Assembly (NCBI RefSeq): GCF_002909485.1
Contig: NZ_PPXG01000005.1
Span: 310,001-374,000, forward strand
DNA from: Stutzerimonas stutzeri
Lineage (GTDB): Bacteria > Pseudomonadota > Gammaproteobacteria > Pseudomonadales > Pseudomonadaceae
Reading direction: 5' to 3'
DNA length: 64,000 bases
A model generated the notes under the pieces. It worked only from the letters and a program-made list of their open reading frames with translations. It was not told where the DNA came from and made no database searches. Of the stretch, positions 54,609 to 63,621 are shown in pieces. How positions within the stretch are numbered: the stretch's first letter is position 1; the number at the start of each line of letters is the position of its first letter. Made by a program: the position numbers and the translations under genes.

Positions 54609-56105
54609 ATGCCGGTGTCCGTGAACTTCAAGCACAAGATCTCCCGCCAGCGCCCCTATGGCAAGGCTGAGGCGGGTCTGCGAGCCAGCGACGGCAATCT
54701 GGAGGCGGTGGTCGACCAGCTGGAGAGCGACCGCGGACGGATCATCAATTCAGCTGCGGTGCGCCGCCTGCAACAGAAGACCCAAGTCTTTCCGCTCGAG
54801 CGCAATGCGGCGGTGCGTAGCCGTCTGACGCATTCGCTGGAGGTTCAGCAGACCGGCCGTTTCATCATCCGCACGCTTTACAAACAGCTTGGCAGCAGGG
54901 CAGTGGAATTCGGTCTGGACGGCCTCGAGCATGCTCTGGAGAGCCTGGTGGAGATGACCTGCCTGATGCACGACATCGGCAACCCGCCGTTCGGTCATTT
55001 CGGTGAATACGCCATTGGCGAGTGGTTCGAGCGCAATCTCGACGCGCTGTTTATCGCCGCCGTGGTGCCGGGGCTTGGCGATGCAGAGCTGCGCAAGCGA
55101 ATGCTGGTCGATCTCAAACAGTTCGAGGGCAATGCCCAGGCGGTCCGGTTGGTGGTTTCGCTGCAGCGTCTCAACCTGACCTATACCCAGACCGCCGGGC
55201 TGCTCAAATATGTTCGCCCCGCCTATCAAGCCAAGCCCGCGAAAGGTACGCCGGGCGCCTATCTGCTGAAAAAGCCCGGTTTCTATCTATCCGAGGAGCC
55301 CTTCGTGCGCGCGCTGCAGGCGGCGCTCGATCTGCAGCCGTGCACGCGTCATCCGCTGGCCTACGTGATGGAAGCCGCCGATGACATCGCCTACTGTCTG
55401 GCCGACATCGAGGATTCGGTGGAGAAGGGCATATTCAGCGTCGAACGGTTGGCGCAGCTGCTACTCGCCAAGTTCGCCCTGCATGGATCAGTCGATGCCC
55501 TGGTACCGGGACCAGAGCGCAGCTTCCGCAGCATGGTCGACTATGCACTTGAGCGGGCGCACAAGGAGCCGATCAACAAGGCGGGCGAGTTCTTCATATG
55601 GCTGCGGGTGAACATGATCCATCCATTGGTGCAGCATGCCGCGCGACAGTTCATCGACAACATCGAGACGGTCTACCAAGGCACGTTGGATAGGGCGCTG
55701 CTGGAAGATGACAGCCTGCCTAACGCCATCGTGCAGACCTTCAAGGATGTGGCGATGGATCACGTGTTTTGCCACCGCGAGGTGGAAACGCTGCAGCTGC
55801 AGGGTTATCGAATTCTTCAGGGTTTGCTGGAGTTTTACGCGCCGCTGCTGCGCGTGCCAGCCCCGGTCTTCGATGCGCTCACCCTTGGGACCTGCCGCAG
55901 CGAACCGCATCTCCAAATGCTCGCCCGGCGGTTGCCCAATCAACTGGTCAAGGCTTACCACGAGGCGCTCAAGGGGCACGAAGAGGGTTCGACGGACCGG
56001 CCGTTATGGGAGTTCTATTACCGCAACCGGATGCTGCAGGACTACATCAGCGGCATGACCGACCAACTGGCCCAGGATGAATACCGCGCACTTTCGGCGT
56101 TGTGA
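54609..56105 (+). CDS. dgt: Deoxyguanosinetriphosphate triphosphohydrolase (dGTPase)
   Basis: 498 residues of the HD superfamily; hydrolyses dGTP to deoxyguanosine and triphosphate and so tunes dNTP pools. The metal ligands are in RSRLTHSLEVQQTGR and in the HD motif MHDIGNPPFGHFGE, with ADDIAYCLADIEDS as the third site. The length fits the long E. coli-type Dgt. dGTPases can also restrict phage by lowering dGTP, but nothing here shows that role. Confidence 0.94.
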   Translation: MPVSVNFKHKISRQRPYGKAEAGLRASDGNLEAVVDQLESDRGRIINSAAVRRLQQKTQVFPLERNAAVRSRLTHSLEVQQTGRFIIRTLYKQLGSRAVEFGLDGLEHALESLVEMTCLMHDIGNPPFGHFGEYAIGEWFERNLDALFIAAVVPGLGDAELRKRMLVDLKQFEGNAQAVRLVVSLQRLNLTYTQTAGLLKYVRPAYQAKPAKGTPGAYLLKKPGFYLSEEPFVRALQAALDLQPCTRHPLAYVMEAADDIAYCLADIEDSVEKGIFSVERLAQLLLAKFALHGSVDALVPGPERSFRSMVDYALERAHKEPINKAGEFFIWLRVNMIHPLVQHAARQFIDNIETVYQGTLDRALLEDDSLPNAIVQTFKDVAMDHVFCHREVETLQLQGYRILQGLLEFYAPLLRVPAPVFDALTLGTCRSEPHLQMLARRLPNQLVKAYHEALKGHEEGSTDRPLWEFYYRNRMLQDYISGMTDQLAQDEYRALSAL

Positions 56106-56146
56106 TCAGCGGGCGTCTCCTTGGTGTATCGAGGCGCTGTCGTACC

Positions 56147-57079
56147 TCAATAACCGCGGCTGAGGTCCGCCAGATCACTTAGCGGCTGACCATCGAGCAG
56201 CGCCTGCAGGTTTCGCGCGACGATTCGCGCCGCACTGCGCGTGTCCGTTACTGCTGCTACGTGTGGCAATACGGTCACCCGAGGGTGGCGCCAGAACGAG
56301 TGGTCCGCCGGTAGCGGTTCGCTGCGAAACACGTCAAGCACGGCATGGCCGACCTGACCGCTGTCGAGAGCATGCAACAGATCGGCCTCCACGACATGCC
56401 CGCCGCGCGCCAGATTGACCAATCCGGCACCGGCCTGAAGGGTATCGAAGAAGCGTCGGTCCAGCAGGGCGGCGGTTTGCGCGGTCAAGGGCAGCAGGTT
56501 GATCACGACGTCGCTGCGTGCCAGCAGTGGCCACAGCGCGTCCATGCCGTGCTCCAGCGGGATGCCTTCGACGGTACCGCCATGCAGCTTCCAACCCGTC
56601 ACCCGGTAGCCCTGTGCAAGCAATCGGCTGGCGCACGCGCGGCCCATTTGGCCCATGCCCAGAAGCGTCACCTGAATCTCGTCGGCGCGTCGCTGCGGTA
56701 ACGGCTGCCAGGTGCAGTTCAGTTGCTGCTGCGCATAGTCATAGAACCTTCGATGCAGAGACAGCGTTGCCCACAGCGCGGTTTCCGCCATGGCCGCGCT
56801 CATTGCCGGGTCTACCATGCGTGCAACGGGCACATCCGGCAAGGTCGGGTCGAGCAGCAGCCGATCCACGCCGGCCCACAACGATTGGATCAGGCGCAGC
56901 TTGGGCAGGCCCTGTAATGAGCCCAGAGCCGGATTGGCCACCACTGCCACATCGATCCGCTCAGCGTTTTGCGCTGTGCGTGTCAGATGCCAGTCGGCGT
57001 TGGGAAAGGCGTCTCGCAGTTCCTTGAGCCAGGCATCGCGCTCACCATCGTCGAAGTTGCCACTGAGCAGTATATCCAT
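56147..57079 (-). CDS. ghrA: D-2-hydroxyacid dehydrogenase, glyoxylate/hydroxypyruvate reductase A-like
   Basis: 310 residues. The NAD(P)-binding Rossmann motif LLGMGQMGRACASRL lies at about 140, and the catalytic Arg, Glu and His are in LVNLARGGHVVEADLL, DVFRSEPLPADH and HPRVTVLPHVAAVTD. This matches the GhrA branch that reduces glyoxylate and hydroxypyruvate. The exact substrate is inferred. Start at 57079. Confidence 0.85.
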   Translation of the reverse strand: MDILLSGNFDDGERDAWLKELRDAFPNADWHLTRTAQNAERIDVAVVANPALGSLQGLPKLRLIQSLWAGVDRLLLDPTLPDVPVARMVDPAMSAAMAETALWATLSLHRRFYDYAQQQLNCTWQPLPQRRADEIQVTLLGMGQMGRACASRLLAQGYRVTGWKLHGGTVEGIPLEHGMDALWPLLARSDVVINLLPLTAQTAALLDRRFFDTLQAGAGLVNLARGGHVVEADLLHALDSGQVGHAVLDVFRSEPLPADHSFWRHPRVTVLPHVAAVTDTRSAARIVARNLQALLDGQPLSDLADLSRGY

Positions 57080-57202
57080 GCGGGTAGTTGCCTCGTTTCG
57101 TCCTGCGCGGAACTGTACCTAGTTGCACAGCCTCTGAATATGCAAGTAGCGGAGCACGCTCGGGCGTGATTCCGGCCTGTTCACAAGCCTAAGGAGAACA
57201 TC

Positions 57203-57439
57203 ATGGAATTGCCCAATAAAGACCTCGGCACCCTGTTCGAGCAGCTCGGCCTGGAGTCCGATCCGGCCAGTATTGACGCCTTCATCGGCAAGCATGGCCC
57301 ATTGCCGGACGATGTTCGCTTGGCAGATGCGCCATTCTGGAGTGAGTCGCAGCGCGCGCTGCTGCGCGACGAGTGGGCGGAAGATGCGGAGTGGGCGCCA
57401 ATCGTCGATGAACTGAACGTGCGCATGCACGAAAGCTGA
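57203..57439 (+). CDS. DUF2789 family protein
   Basis: 78 residues, with an AAGGAGA site 7 nt upstream. MELPNKDLGTLFEQLGLESD and the DAPFWSESQRALLRDEWAEDAEW segment fit DUF2789, a small acidic helical family in Gammaproteobacteria of unknown function. Intact. Confidence 0.8.
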   Translation: MELPNKDLGTLFEQLGLESDPASIDAFIGKHGPLPDDVRLADAPFWSESQRALLRDEWAEDAEWAPIVDELNVRMHES

Positions 57440-57521
57440 TCACCTGCACGGGCTGCGGCGCTCGCCGCAGGCCGCTGTCTCGTAAGCTTTCGAGGTTTGA
57501 AAGCTAATGGTACTGGCTAGA

Positions 57522-57917
57522 TCAGTCGAGCAAGTCAGCCGGTACATCCCCGCCGTTTTCGGCGAGCTTCTTCAGCACTGTCTTGTGCAGCCACATGTTC
57601 ATTTGTGCGGAATCGCCCATCTTTTCTGCCGGGCAGCCCAGTTCCGTGGCGAGTTCCTTGCGCGCTGTCAGGCTGCTATCCAGACCCAGCAATTTCAACA
57701 GGTCGACGATCGATGTACGCCAGTTGAGTTTTTCCGGGTGGTTGCCAGCCATGCCGTCGAGTTTGGCCGCTACATCTACCTGATCGACGGCCGGCGCCGC
57801 TGGCGCGCCTGCTCCGCCTGTCGATGCCTCCGGTGGGGTAGTGGGAGCGGTGGTGTCGGCAGCCGCGTGCGCGCTGCCGAGGCCGATCTTTTCAAGAATC
57901 GAGTTGAACAAGCCCAT
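57522..57917 (-). CDS. DUF3597 family protein (copy 1)
   Basis: 131 residues: an N-terminal MGLFNSILEKIGLG helix, an Ala/Pro/Thr-rich linker (about 18-45), and a C-terminal helical domain with NWRTSIVDLLKLLGLDSSL, ELATELGCPAEKMGDSAQMNMWLHKTV and KKLAENGGDVP. A second copy lies at 60223. Fold recalled as a short helical domain; function unknown. A CAGGAG site precedes the ATG. Confidence 0.85.
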   Translation of the reverse strand: MGLFNSILEKIGLGSAHAAADTTAPTTPPEASTGGAGAPAAPAVDQVDVAAKLDGMAGNHPEKLNWRTSIVDLLKLLGLDSSLTARKELATELGCPAEKMGDSAQMNMWLHKTVLKKLAENGGDVPADLLD

Positions 57918-58175
57918 GGAAGTCTCCTGTCTGCATGAATGATGAGCCGTGGCCCACAGATTAGGACCGCTGGCGTCTTTATTCGTCGCGTGCCCAGCGA
58001 CTACTGATCCACCGGTTGCCAGGCCTTCAGTCGGTTACGCCGCAGGTCTGGTGACCAACCACATAGACGGACTCCATCATGCGATGCACTTGAATATGGC
58101 GAGCCTTGTGCCCGGCGTCCCTCGTGCTGTAACCGAGGCATGTCTAAAATGCCGCTTTTGCCTCAGGAGGCCATC

Positions 58176-58994
58176 ATGAGCGAGCCGACCTACCACGACC
58201 TCGATATCGACGCCCGCTATGCCTGCGCCAAAACCCTCGCACTGGAAGCCGCTCAGCTGGGCATGGAGTTCTACCGGCAGCGCGAGACGCTGAATGTGGA
58301 GCACAAGGGCAACGACCGTCAGGACGTGGTCAGCATCGCCGACAAGAGCATTGAGGATTTCATTCGTGTGCGTCTGGCAGAACAGTTCCCTCAGGATGGT
58401 TTTCTCGGGGAGGAGAGTGGCTCGACTGACCTCAAGGCTCGTTGCGTCTGGGTGATTGATCCCATCGACGGCACCGCCTGCTTCGTCAATGGCTTGCACA
58501 ACTGGTGCGTGTCCATAGGCCTACTGGTCGACGGTGAGCCTCATGTCGGCGCGATCGCTGACCCGAACCATGACGAGCTGTTCCACGGCTGCCGGGGACG
58601 GGGCGCTTACGTCAACGAGAAACCACTCAAGGCCAGCGCTGCACTGCATGTTCGCGAAGGGCTGACCGGTGCGGGCACCTTTCATCCGCGCGGCAAGGAG
58701 CATTTCATTCCGTTTCTGCAGAAGCTTCTTGACGAAGGCGGCATGTTTATTCGCAATGGCTCGGGGGCGCTGATGACAGCCTACGTCGCTGCAGGTCGGC
58801 TGATTGGTTATTACGAAACCGAGCTCAAAAGCTGGGACTGTCTGGCCGGGCTGGTGCTGGTGGCCGAGGCGGGCGGGCTGCGCAATGATTTCTTCCGCAA
58901 CGACGGGTTGCTCAAGGGCAACCCCTATCTGGTGGCTGCGCCCGGTGTATACCGGCAGTTGGCAGGGTTGATCGGCCCCTCGCTGGATACCTGA
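58176..58994 (+). CDS. Inositol monophosphatase family protein
   Basis: The ATG at 58176 follows a strong CAGGAGG; 272 residues. Metal-binding motifs of the IMPase/FBPase/CysQ fold are complete: FLGEESGS, WVIDPIDGTACFVNGL and SWDCLAGLVLVAEAGG. The natural substrate may be an inositol phosphate, PAP or another sugar phosphate; the sequence does not decide. It differs from the SuhB housekeeping protein. Confidence 0.87.
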   Translation: MSEPTYHDLDIDARYACAKTLALEAAQLGMEFYRQRETLNVEHKGNDRQDVVSIADKSIEDFIRVRLAEQFPQDGFLGEESGSTDLKARCVWVIDPIDGTACFVNGLHNWCVSIGLLVDGEPHVGAIADPNHDELFHGCRGRGAYVNEKPLKASAALHVREGLTGAGTFHPRGKEHFIPFLQKLLDEGGMFIRNGSGALMTAYVAAGRLIGYYETELKSWDCLAGLVLVAEAGGLRNDFFRNDGLLKGNPYLVAAPGVYRQLAGLIGPSLDT

Positions 58995-59179
58995 GCCTTT
59001 GCGTTCGTCGATCAGCGTGGACCGGTCGCTACGTGAGGCGCAGCCTGTGCTATACCGTTCTGACGCACTGGGGCCGATGAAGCGGCTCGCATTTACAGGG
59101 GAGGGAAACAATCGGCTGAACATCAGGCTGGAGCCATCTGCTCGATCTGATGCGGCCCGCACAGAGAGAGGTAACGACG

Positions 59180-59440
59180 ATGACCATGATGCAATGCACC
59201 CACCGCGACCACCTCATAACCGCTGAGGTGATGGAATATCCCGGCACCCCTACACCCTGGGCGGGTGGCTGTCGGATCACTGACCCCGCCGGGCAGGTGA
59301 CCCGCCGCATGCCACTTCCGCTCGAGCACGCCTTCATGGCCGAGCTGGAAAAGGCTCAGCGATTGTCCATCGCCCACGGCAAATGGCTGGTGGATCAGCA
59401 TCTCGACCATGGGCGACAGCTTTTTCAGCAAGCGGCGTAG
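59180..59440 (+). CDS. Small hypothetical protein
   Basis: 86 residues from the ATG at 59180, with AGAGAGGT upstream; in-frame ATGs at 59186 and 59189 are alternatives. No family recognised. The centre is Pro/Gly-rich (EYPGTPTPWAGGCRITDPAGQ), followed by a helix with LEHAFMAELEKAQRLS. A strong intrinsic terminator follows, which supports a real transcription unit. Confidence 0.55.
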   Translation: MTMMQCTHRDHLITAEVMEYPGTPTPWAGGCRITDPAGQVTRRMPLPLEHAFMAELEKAQRLSIAHGKWLVDQHLDHGRQLFQQAA

Positions 59441-59469
59441 CGATACCTGATGTCTTCTCTATTTATATT

Positions 59470-59498
59470 GCGCCGGGTGTTTTCACCCGGCGCCTTTT
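59470..59498 (+). terminator. Intrinsic terminator
   Basis: GCGCCGGGTG and CACCCGGCGC form a 10-bp perfect stem with a TTTT loop, followed by CTTTT. It closes the 59180-59440 gene. The rest of the 325-nt gap to the HPF-type gene holds no open frame I can support; its last 70 nt form a structured leader. Confidence 0.85.
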
Positions 59499-59699
59499 AG
59501 TTCGGCCCGGCTGTATCGGTCACCTGCATACAAGTAGTAGGTCCCATCGCGTAAAAACTCATTTTTCGGCCGCGCACAGATCTATCCAGCTTCACGTCGG
59601 CAACGGTAGCGATCCGGCTAAGTTTCGGATAGCAAAGCGAAAATTACGCGCTGCAAAGACAACTTCGGCGACATCTTGCCCGTTGCTTAATAAGTAAAA

Positions 59700-59737
59700 G
59701 GGTGGCATAGCTATCGGCAAGCCACCCGAAAGGGCGG
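59700..59737 (+). promoter_or_regulatory. Leader with two mutually exclusive stems upstream of HPF paralogue
   Basis: GGGTGGC (59700-59706) can pair with GCCACCC (59721-59727), but CCACCC can instead pair with GGGCGG across a GAAA tetraloop (59722-59737, one mismatch). The two structures compete and lie 28 nt before the ATG. A regulatory switch is possible but unproven. Confidence 0.3.
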
Positions 59738-59765
59738 TGCTCATAAGCGGAAGTAAGGACGACTT

Positions 59766-60179
59766 ATGCAAATCCAGGTTCATAGCGATAACCACATCGA
59801 AGGCAGTGCCCGTCTGGCTGATTGGGTCAGTGCCAGTGTCGCCAGCAAGCTGGACCGGTACGACGACGAGCTGACTCGTGTGGTCGTACATCTCAACGAC
59901 GAAAATGGCGACAAGGCCGGCGCTCAAGACAAGCGCTGCCAGATCGAGGCGCGGCCGAAGGGCCTGCAGCCGATCTCCGTCACTCACAAGGCCGAATCGC
60001 TGGAATTGGCCGTCGATGGCGCAGTCGAAAAACTGAACAATGCGCTTGCTCACCAGTTCGGCAAGTTGCGTAGCAAGCGCCCGGGCGCTCAGCCGCAAAT
60101 GATCGACGGCGCCGTAGCGGGTCGCGATGCGCTGCTTGAGGAAGATTTCCTGGCGGACGAGCAGGTTCGCAACTCATAA
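59766..60179 (+). CDS. HPF/RaiA-family ribosome-associated protein (long-tailed paralogue)
   Basis: 137 residues, MQIQVHSDNHIEGSARLADWV. The core (to about 105) is a close paralogue of the protein at 33641: both share LTRV-VHLNDEN, QDKRCQ-EAR-KG and THKAE-L-LA. This copy has an extra 30-residue acidic tail. Likely binds the 30S subunit in stress or stationary phase. An AGTAAGGA site precedes the ATG. Confidence 0.85.
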   Translation: MQIQVHSDNHIEGSARLADWVSASVASKLDRYDDELTRVVVHLNDENGDKAGAQDKRCQIEARPKGLQPISVTHKAESLELAVDGAVEKLNNALAHQFGKLRSKRPGAQPQMIDGAVAGRDALLEEDFLADEQVRNS

Positions 60180-60222
60180 GCCTTCGGCAAGGGCTTTCCG
60201 AAAGGAAGGCCCTTCGCGCACA

Positions 60223-60684
60223 TCAGTGCAGCAGTTCCGGCGGAATGCTGCCTCCGTTCTCAGCTAATTTCTTCATTACCGCCCGGTGCAGCCACATGTT
60301 CATCTGCGCCGAGTCCGCCATATCTGTAGCTGGGCAACCAAGCTCCGTAGCAAGCTCTCGCCGCGCTTCCATGCTGCTGTCCAGTCCAAGCAGTTTCAGT
60401 AAATCGACGATCGAGGTGCGCCAGTTGAGCGCCTCCGGGTGCTGCGCAGCCTTGGCCTCCAATTGTGCCACTACGTCGACGCCGCCTGCAGTGGTCGCCG
60501 ATTGATTCAGGTCCTTATGTGGCGCGATGGTTGCGTTATCGGTGGTGGTGGGCCTGTCGCTCAGGGTGATGCCTTCGGCGCTCGAATGCGTGGCGTCAGC
60601 CGGAGGTACATCGGCTTTGCGTTGCGCCTCGTTGGAGACATCGCTCAAACCGAGCTTGGCCTTGATCGAATCGAAAAGTCCCAT
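60223..60684 (-). CDS. DUF3597 family protein (copy 2)
   Basis: 153 residues from the ATG at 60684, with CGGAGAAAGGA upstream; the frame extends to 60768 without similarity. MGLFDSIKAKLGLSD at the N-terminus, a longer low-complexity linker (about 17-80), and a C-terminal domain almost the same as in the copy at 57522 (NWRTSIVDLLKLLGLDSS, ELATELGCPA, SAQMNMWLH). Function unknown. Confidence 0.85.
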   Translation of the reverse strand: MGLFDSIKAKLGLSDVSNEAQRKADVPPADATHSSAEGITLSDRPTTTDNATIAPHKDLNQSATTAGGVDVVAQLEAKAAQHPEALNWRTSIVDLLKLLGLDSSMEARRELATELGCPATDMADSAQMNMWLHRAVMKKLAENGGSIPPELLH

Positions 60685-60781
60685 GTCCTTTCTCCGTGCT
60701 GTGGATGTATTTGTTCGACAGCACCGCATAACAGACCATTCGCTTCCGCATGTCGGGTCGTCAGGCATTACAGCTTGGACA

Positions 60782-61150
60782 TCAGCCGTTTTCCAGCCAG
60801 GTGCTTGCCTCAGTTTCCTGATGCAGATCGAAGGCCTTGATAGTCAGCCCGGGGATCAGTGCACCTTCTACTTCACTGGCCTTGCGCAGCCACTCCTTGC
60901 CGGCGACCACCGCGCAGCGGTCGAAGCGTCGAATGAAACGGAACAGTTGTGGTAACCGGGACAGCTCAACACCGACTGCGCCGAGCGTAGGCAGATCGAA
61001 GTCGCCGATTCGGTAAAGCATTCGGCCATGGCTGATGCCTTCGGACTTGAACAGCAGGTCATCCAGCGCCGCGCGCATGGCTTGGCTGTCCAGCTTGCCG
61101 GAAAAGTCGATATCGATGCGGTTTTCGCCTCTGCGCGATACCTGGAACAT
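60782..61150 (-). CDS. SpoIIAA-like (STAS-fold) protein
   Basis: 122 residues. The layout, with an initial strand (RIDIDFSGKLDSQAMRAALDDLL), then MLYRIGDFDLPTLGAVGVEL and RFDRCAVVAGKEWLRKASEVEGALIPG, fits the SpoIIAA-like family of STAS-fold proteins common in environmental bacteria. Role unknown. A GAGGGT site lies upstream. It is divergent from the PilJ-type chemoreceptor. Confidence 0.75.
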   Translation of the reverse strand: MFQVSRRGENRIDIDFSGKLDSQAMRAALDDLLFKSEGISHGRMLYRIGDFDLPTLGAVGVELSRLPQLFRFIRRFDRCAVVAGKEWLRKASEVEGALIPGLTIKAFDLHQETEASTWLENG

Positions 61151-61257
61151 GAGCAGACCCTCGTTTGGTCGGTTTTTGCGAGCGGCTCCTCGCGTTCACC
61201 TGACCATAGCCGTTGCGTCGCGCTCCAGCCAAAAAATGGTCGTTTCCTCAGTTTTTT

Positions 61258-61271
61258 TTGATCTGCATCAG
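61258..61271. promoter_or_regulatory. ANR/FNR-type box
   Basis: TTGAT-CTGC-ATCAG matches the ANR/DNR consensus TTGAT-N4-ATCAA at all but the last position. It lies 108 nt from the SpoIIAA-like start and 173 nt from the chemoreceptor start. The 294-nt divergent region holds nothing else I can name. Confidence 0.6.
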
Positions 61272-61444
61272 CATGTGACTTGCATGTCCGTGTGCAATGA
61301 AAAACTGCGTGGGACCTCGTAATTGCTGAGTTTCGCCATAGGTGATCAGCGGTATCAAGTTGCACTGGCTGCCGCCGAGAACAGAGCAAGTGCAGCGCCA
61401 TCCTGCGGTGGCAACGCTTTCTTTTCCTGCAGTTGGATACCTCA

Positions 61445-63040
61445 ATGACCAGCACCTTGGCGAATGTCATCCAGTCCATATTGCGCGGACTGGGTCTGCG
61501 TACCATCAACCAGCAATTCTTTTTTTCCTACAGTCTTATCTTCTTTTGCGCTGCGCTCACAGCCGGCGTGCTGTTCATGTCCGCCAAGGATGCCAGCCAG
61601 ATCGACATGGCCGGCGCACAGCGCATGCTCAGCCAGAAAATGATGAAGGAAGCACTTCTGGCGGCTGAAGGCATCGGTGGCCCGGCGGAGGTCGACAAAA
61701 CTATCCAGCGCTTCGAGCAGTCGCACCGCTTGTTGATGGTCGGTGATCGTGCACAGGGCATTGCCCCGATGGAACTGGCCAGCGCCAAGCCGCACCTGCA
61801 GCGTGTCGATCAGATCTGGCAGCGCTATCGTCCCGCCGTGCAGGCGCTGGCCGCAGGCCAGAACGCCGATCTGAAGGCAATTGCCAACGACTCCAACGAC
61901 ATTCTCGCTGCCGCCAACGAAGTGGTGTCGCTGATCTCTGCCGAGACAAACCGCAGCGCTTCCCAGCAGCTCTGGGTCGCCTTGGGCTCGACCCTGTGCA
62001 TTCTGCTGCTGGTCATTCTTGGTCGCATTGCCGGTATGAACTGGCTGATGGTGCAAATTGACGAGCTGCGTGGTCGGCTGGAAAAAGTCAGTCAGGGCGA
62101 TTTCTCCTCACCGTTGCAGGTGCGTCACGCCGATGATGAGATGGGCATGATCACCCTGGCCTACAACCGCCTGCTGGGGCAGGTCGGGGAGATGATCAAG
62201 GGCGTTCGCCTGGCCGCTGACGAAGCCGACGTCCAGTGCGTTCGCATGGCGAGTCTGGCTGGAGACAGTGCACGTAACGTGGAAGGGCAGCAGGCTGAGA
62301 TCGATCAGGTGGCGACCGCCATGAACGAAATGCTCGCTACTTCCCAGGAGGTGGCGCGTAGCACCGTGGAGGCAGCCAATGCGGCGGATGTCGCCGAACA
62401 GGAAACCAACTCCGGCAGCGCTGTGATGAACGATTCGGTCGGTGCTATCCGAACCCTGAGTGGTCATGTGGACAGCCTCTCCGATGTCATGCAGCAGCTG
62501 GTGCAGGACAGCCATGAGATCGGCAAGGTGCTCAACGTGATCAGCGGCATCGCCGAGCAGACCAATCTGCTGGCACTCAATGCGGCCATCGAAGCAGCCC
62601 GCGCTGGCGAGCAGGGCCGCGGTTTCGCGGTGGTTGCCGACGAAGTACGCAGCCTGGCCAGCCGCACTCAGAGTTCGGCCAAGGAAGTCAGCGTTCTGGT
62701 CGAGCGCCTGCAGACTCAGGCCGGACGCGCAGGTGAGGCCATGGATGCGTCGCGCCAGAGCAGCTCGATTACGCTCACCCAGATCGAAGCGGCCCAGCAC
62801 GCGTTGGGCCAGATCGTGGGGGCGGTGCAGACCATTCGCGGCATGACCAATCAGATCGCCACCGCTGCCGAAGAACAGTCGCACGTTGCCGAGGACATGA
62901 ACCAGTCGCTGACGCGCATCGCTCAGGTCGCCGATCAGGCCGCCGGTGTAACTCAGGACACGGCAGCGTCGGGCAATACCATCATGCAGAGCATGAAAGG
63001 CCTCAAGTCACTGACCGGGCGTTTTCGTCTCGAAGCGTGA
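61445..63040 (+). CDS. Methyl-accepting chemotaxis protein with PilJ-type sensor domain
   Basis: 531 residues from the ATG at 61445 (a TTG lies four codons upstream). A transmembrane helix (about 25-46), a periplasmic PilJ-type helical sensor with the QRMLSQKM box (59-66), a second membrane helix (about 178-198), a HAMP domain, and a long signalling domain with the tip [20 protein letters not shown]. It resembles McpN of P. aeruginosa, whose PilJ domain binds nitrate through the same box. With an ANR-type site upstream, nitrate taxis in a denitrifier is a good hypothesis. Confidence 0.88.
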   Translation: MTSTLANVIQSILRGLGLRTINQQFFFSYSLIFFCAALTAGVLFMSAKDASQIDMAGAQRMLSQKMMKEALLAAEGIGGPAEVDKTIQRFEQSHRLLMVGDRAQGIAPMELASAKPHLQRVDQIWQRYRPAVQALAAGQNADLKAIANDSNDILAAANEVVSLISAETNRSASQQLWVALGSTLCILLLVILGRIAGMNWLMVQIDELRGRLEKVSQGDFSSPLQVRHADDEMGMITLAYNRLLGQVGEMIKGVRLAADEADVQCVRMASLAGDSARNVEGQQAEIDQVATAMNEMLATSQEVARSTVEAANAADVAEQETNSGSAVMNDSVGAIRTLSGHVDSLSDVMQQLVQDSHEIGKVLNVISGIAEQTNLLALNAAIEAARAGEQGRGFAVVADEVRSLASRTQSSAKEVSVLVERLQTQAGRAGEAMDASRQSSSITLTQIEAAQHALGQIVGAVQTIRGMTNQIATAAEEQSHVAEDMNQSLTRIAQVADQAAGVTQDTAASGNTIMQSMKGLKSLTGRFRLEA

Positions 63041-63110
63041 TCAGTCGGGGGATGATTCGGGAAGGTGCTGCTGGTAGAGAGCGCCTGCTCGGCATGGAGA
63101 GAGGGCTGCG

Positions 63111-63137
63111 CGTCCCCGCACAATGAGTGCGGGGACG
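63111..63137. terminator. Bidirectional hairpin between chemoreceptor and ppiC
   Basis: CGTCCCCGCAC and GTGCGGGGACG form an 11-bp perfect stem with a 5-nt loop, between two convergent genes. It lies 7 nt past the ppiC stop (minus strand). No long T run is present. Confidence 0.5.
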
Positions 63138-63143
63138 GAGGGA

Positions 63144-63425
63144 TCAGTCCTGGCGGCTGGTTACTTCCAGCAGGTGATAACCGAACTGCGTCTTTACCGG
63201 ACCCTGCACGACATTGATCGGGGCGCTGAACACGACAGTGTCGAATTCCTTGACCATCTGGCCGGGGCCGAACGAACCCAGGTCGCCGCCCTGACGGCTG
63301 GACGGACAGGTGGAGTTATCCTTGGCAACCTGAGCGAAGTCAGCGCCGCCTTCGATGGCCGATTTCAGTTCGTTGCACTTTTCTTCGGTGGGAACCAGGA
63401 TGTGGCGGGCAGTGGCTCGAGCCAT
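63144..63425 (-). CDS. ppiC: Parvulin-type peptidyl-prolyl cis-trans isomerase
   Basis: 93 residues, the minimal cytoplasmic parvulin PpiC: ARHILV at the start, FAQVAKDNSTCPSSRQGGDLGSFGPGQMVKEFD, and the C-terminal VKTQFGYHLLEVTSR with the conserved active-site His. No signal peptide. A GAGGAG site precedes the ATG. Confidence 0.95.
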   Translation of the reverse strand: MARATARHILVPTEEKCNELKSAIEGGADFAQVAKDNSTCPSSRQGGDLGSFGPGQMVKEFDTVVFSAPINVVQGPVKTQFGYHLLEVTSRQD

Positions 63426-63621
63426 GGGGTGTACTCCTCTGGGAAAGCTGCGAGCCTACCGGAATTGCTCTGCGATTCAAACGCTGCTGGTGCCCGCTTA
63501 TCCTGGCTGCGGTCTTCTTTCTCTCGTACTGATTCGGTCATGATCCCGTCATCGCCACTGGCTAGCGTGAGCCAGAGCCACCCATGTGCGTGGCATTTCT
63601 CCCGCCTACCGGAAGCCCGCG

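Noticed and set aside
54308..54637. N-terminal extension of the MOSC protein up to 54637
   Set aside because: The extension is low-complexity, overlaps dgt and the 65-codon gene, and lacks similarity to MOSC proteins.
59690..59765. Cyclic di-GMP (GEMM-type) riboswitch
   Set aside because: The CCGAAAGG tetraloop stem is suggestive, but the second stem and the conserved GGGACGCAAAGC segment are absent.
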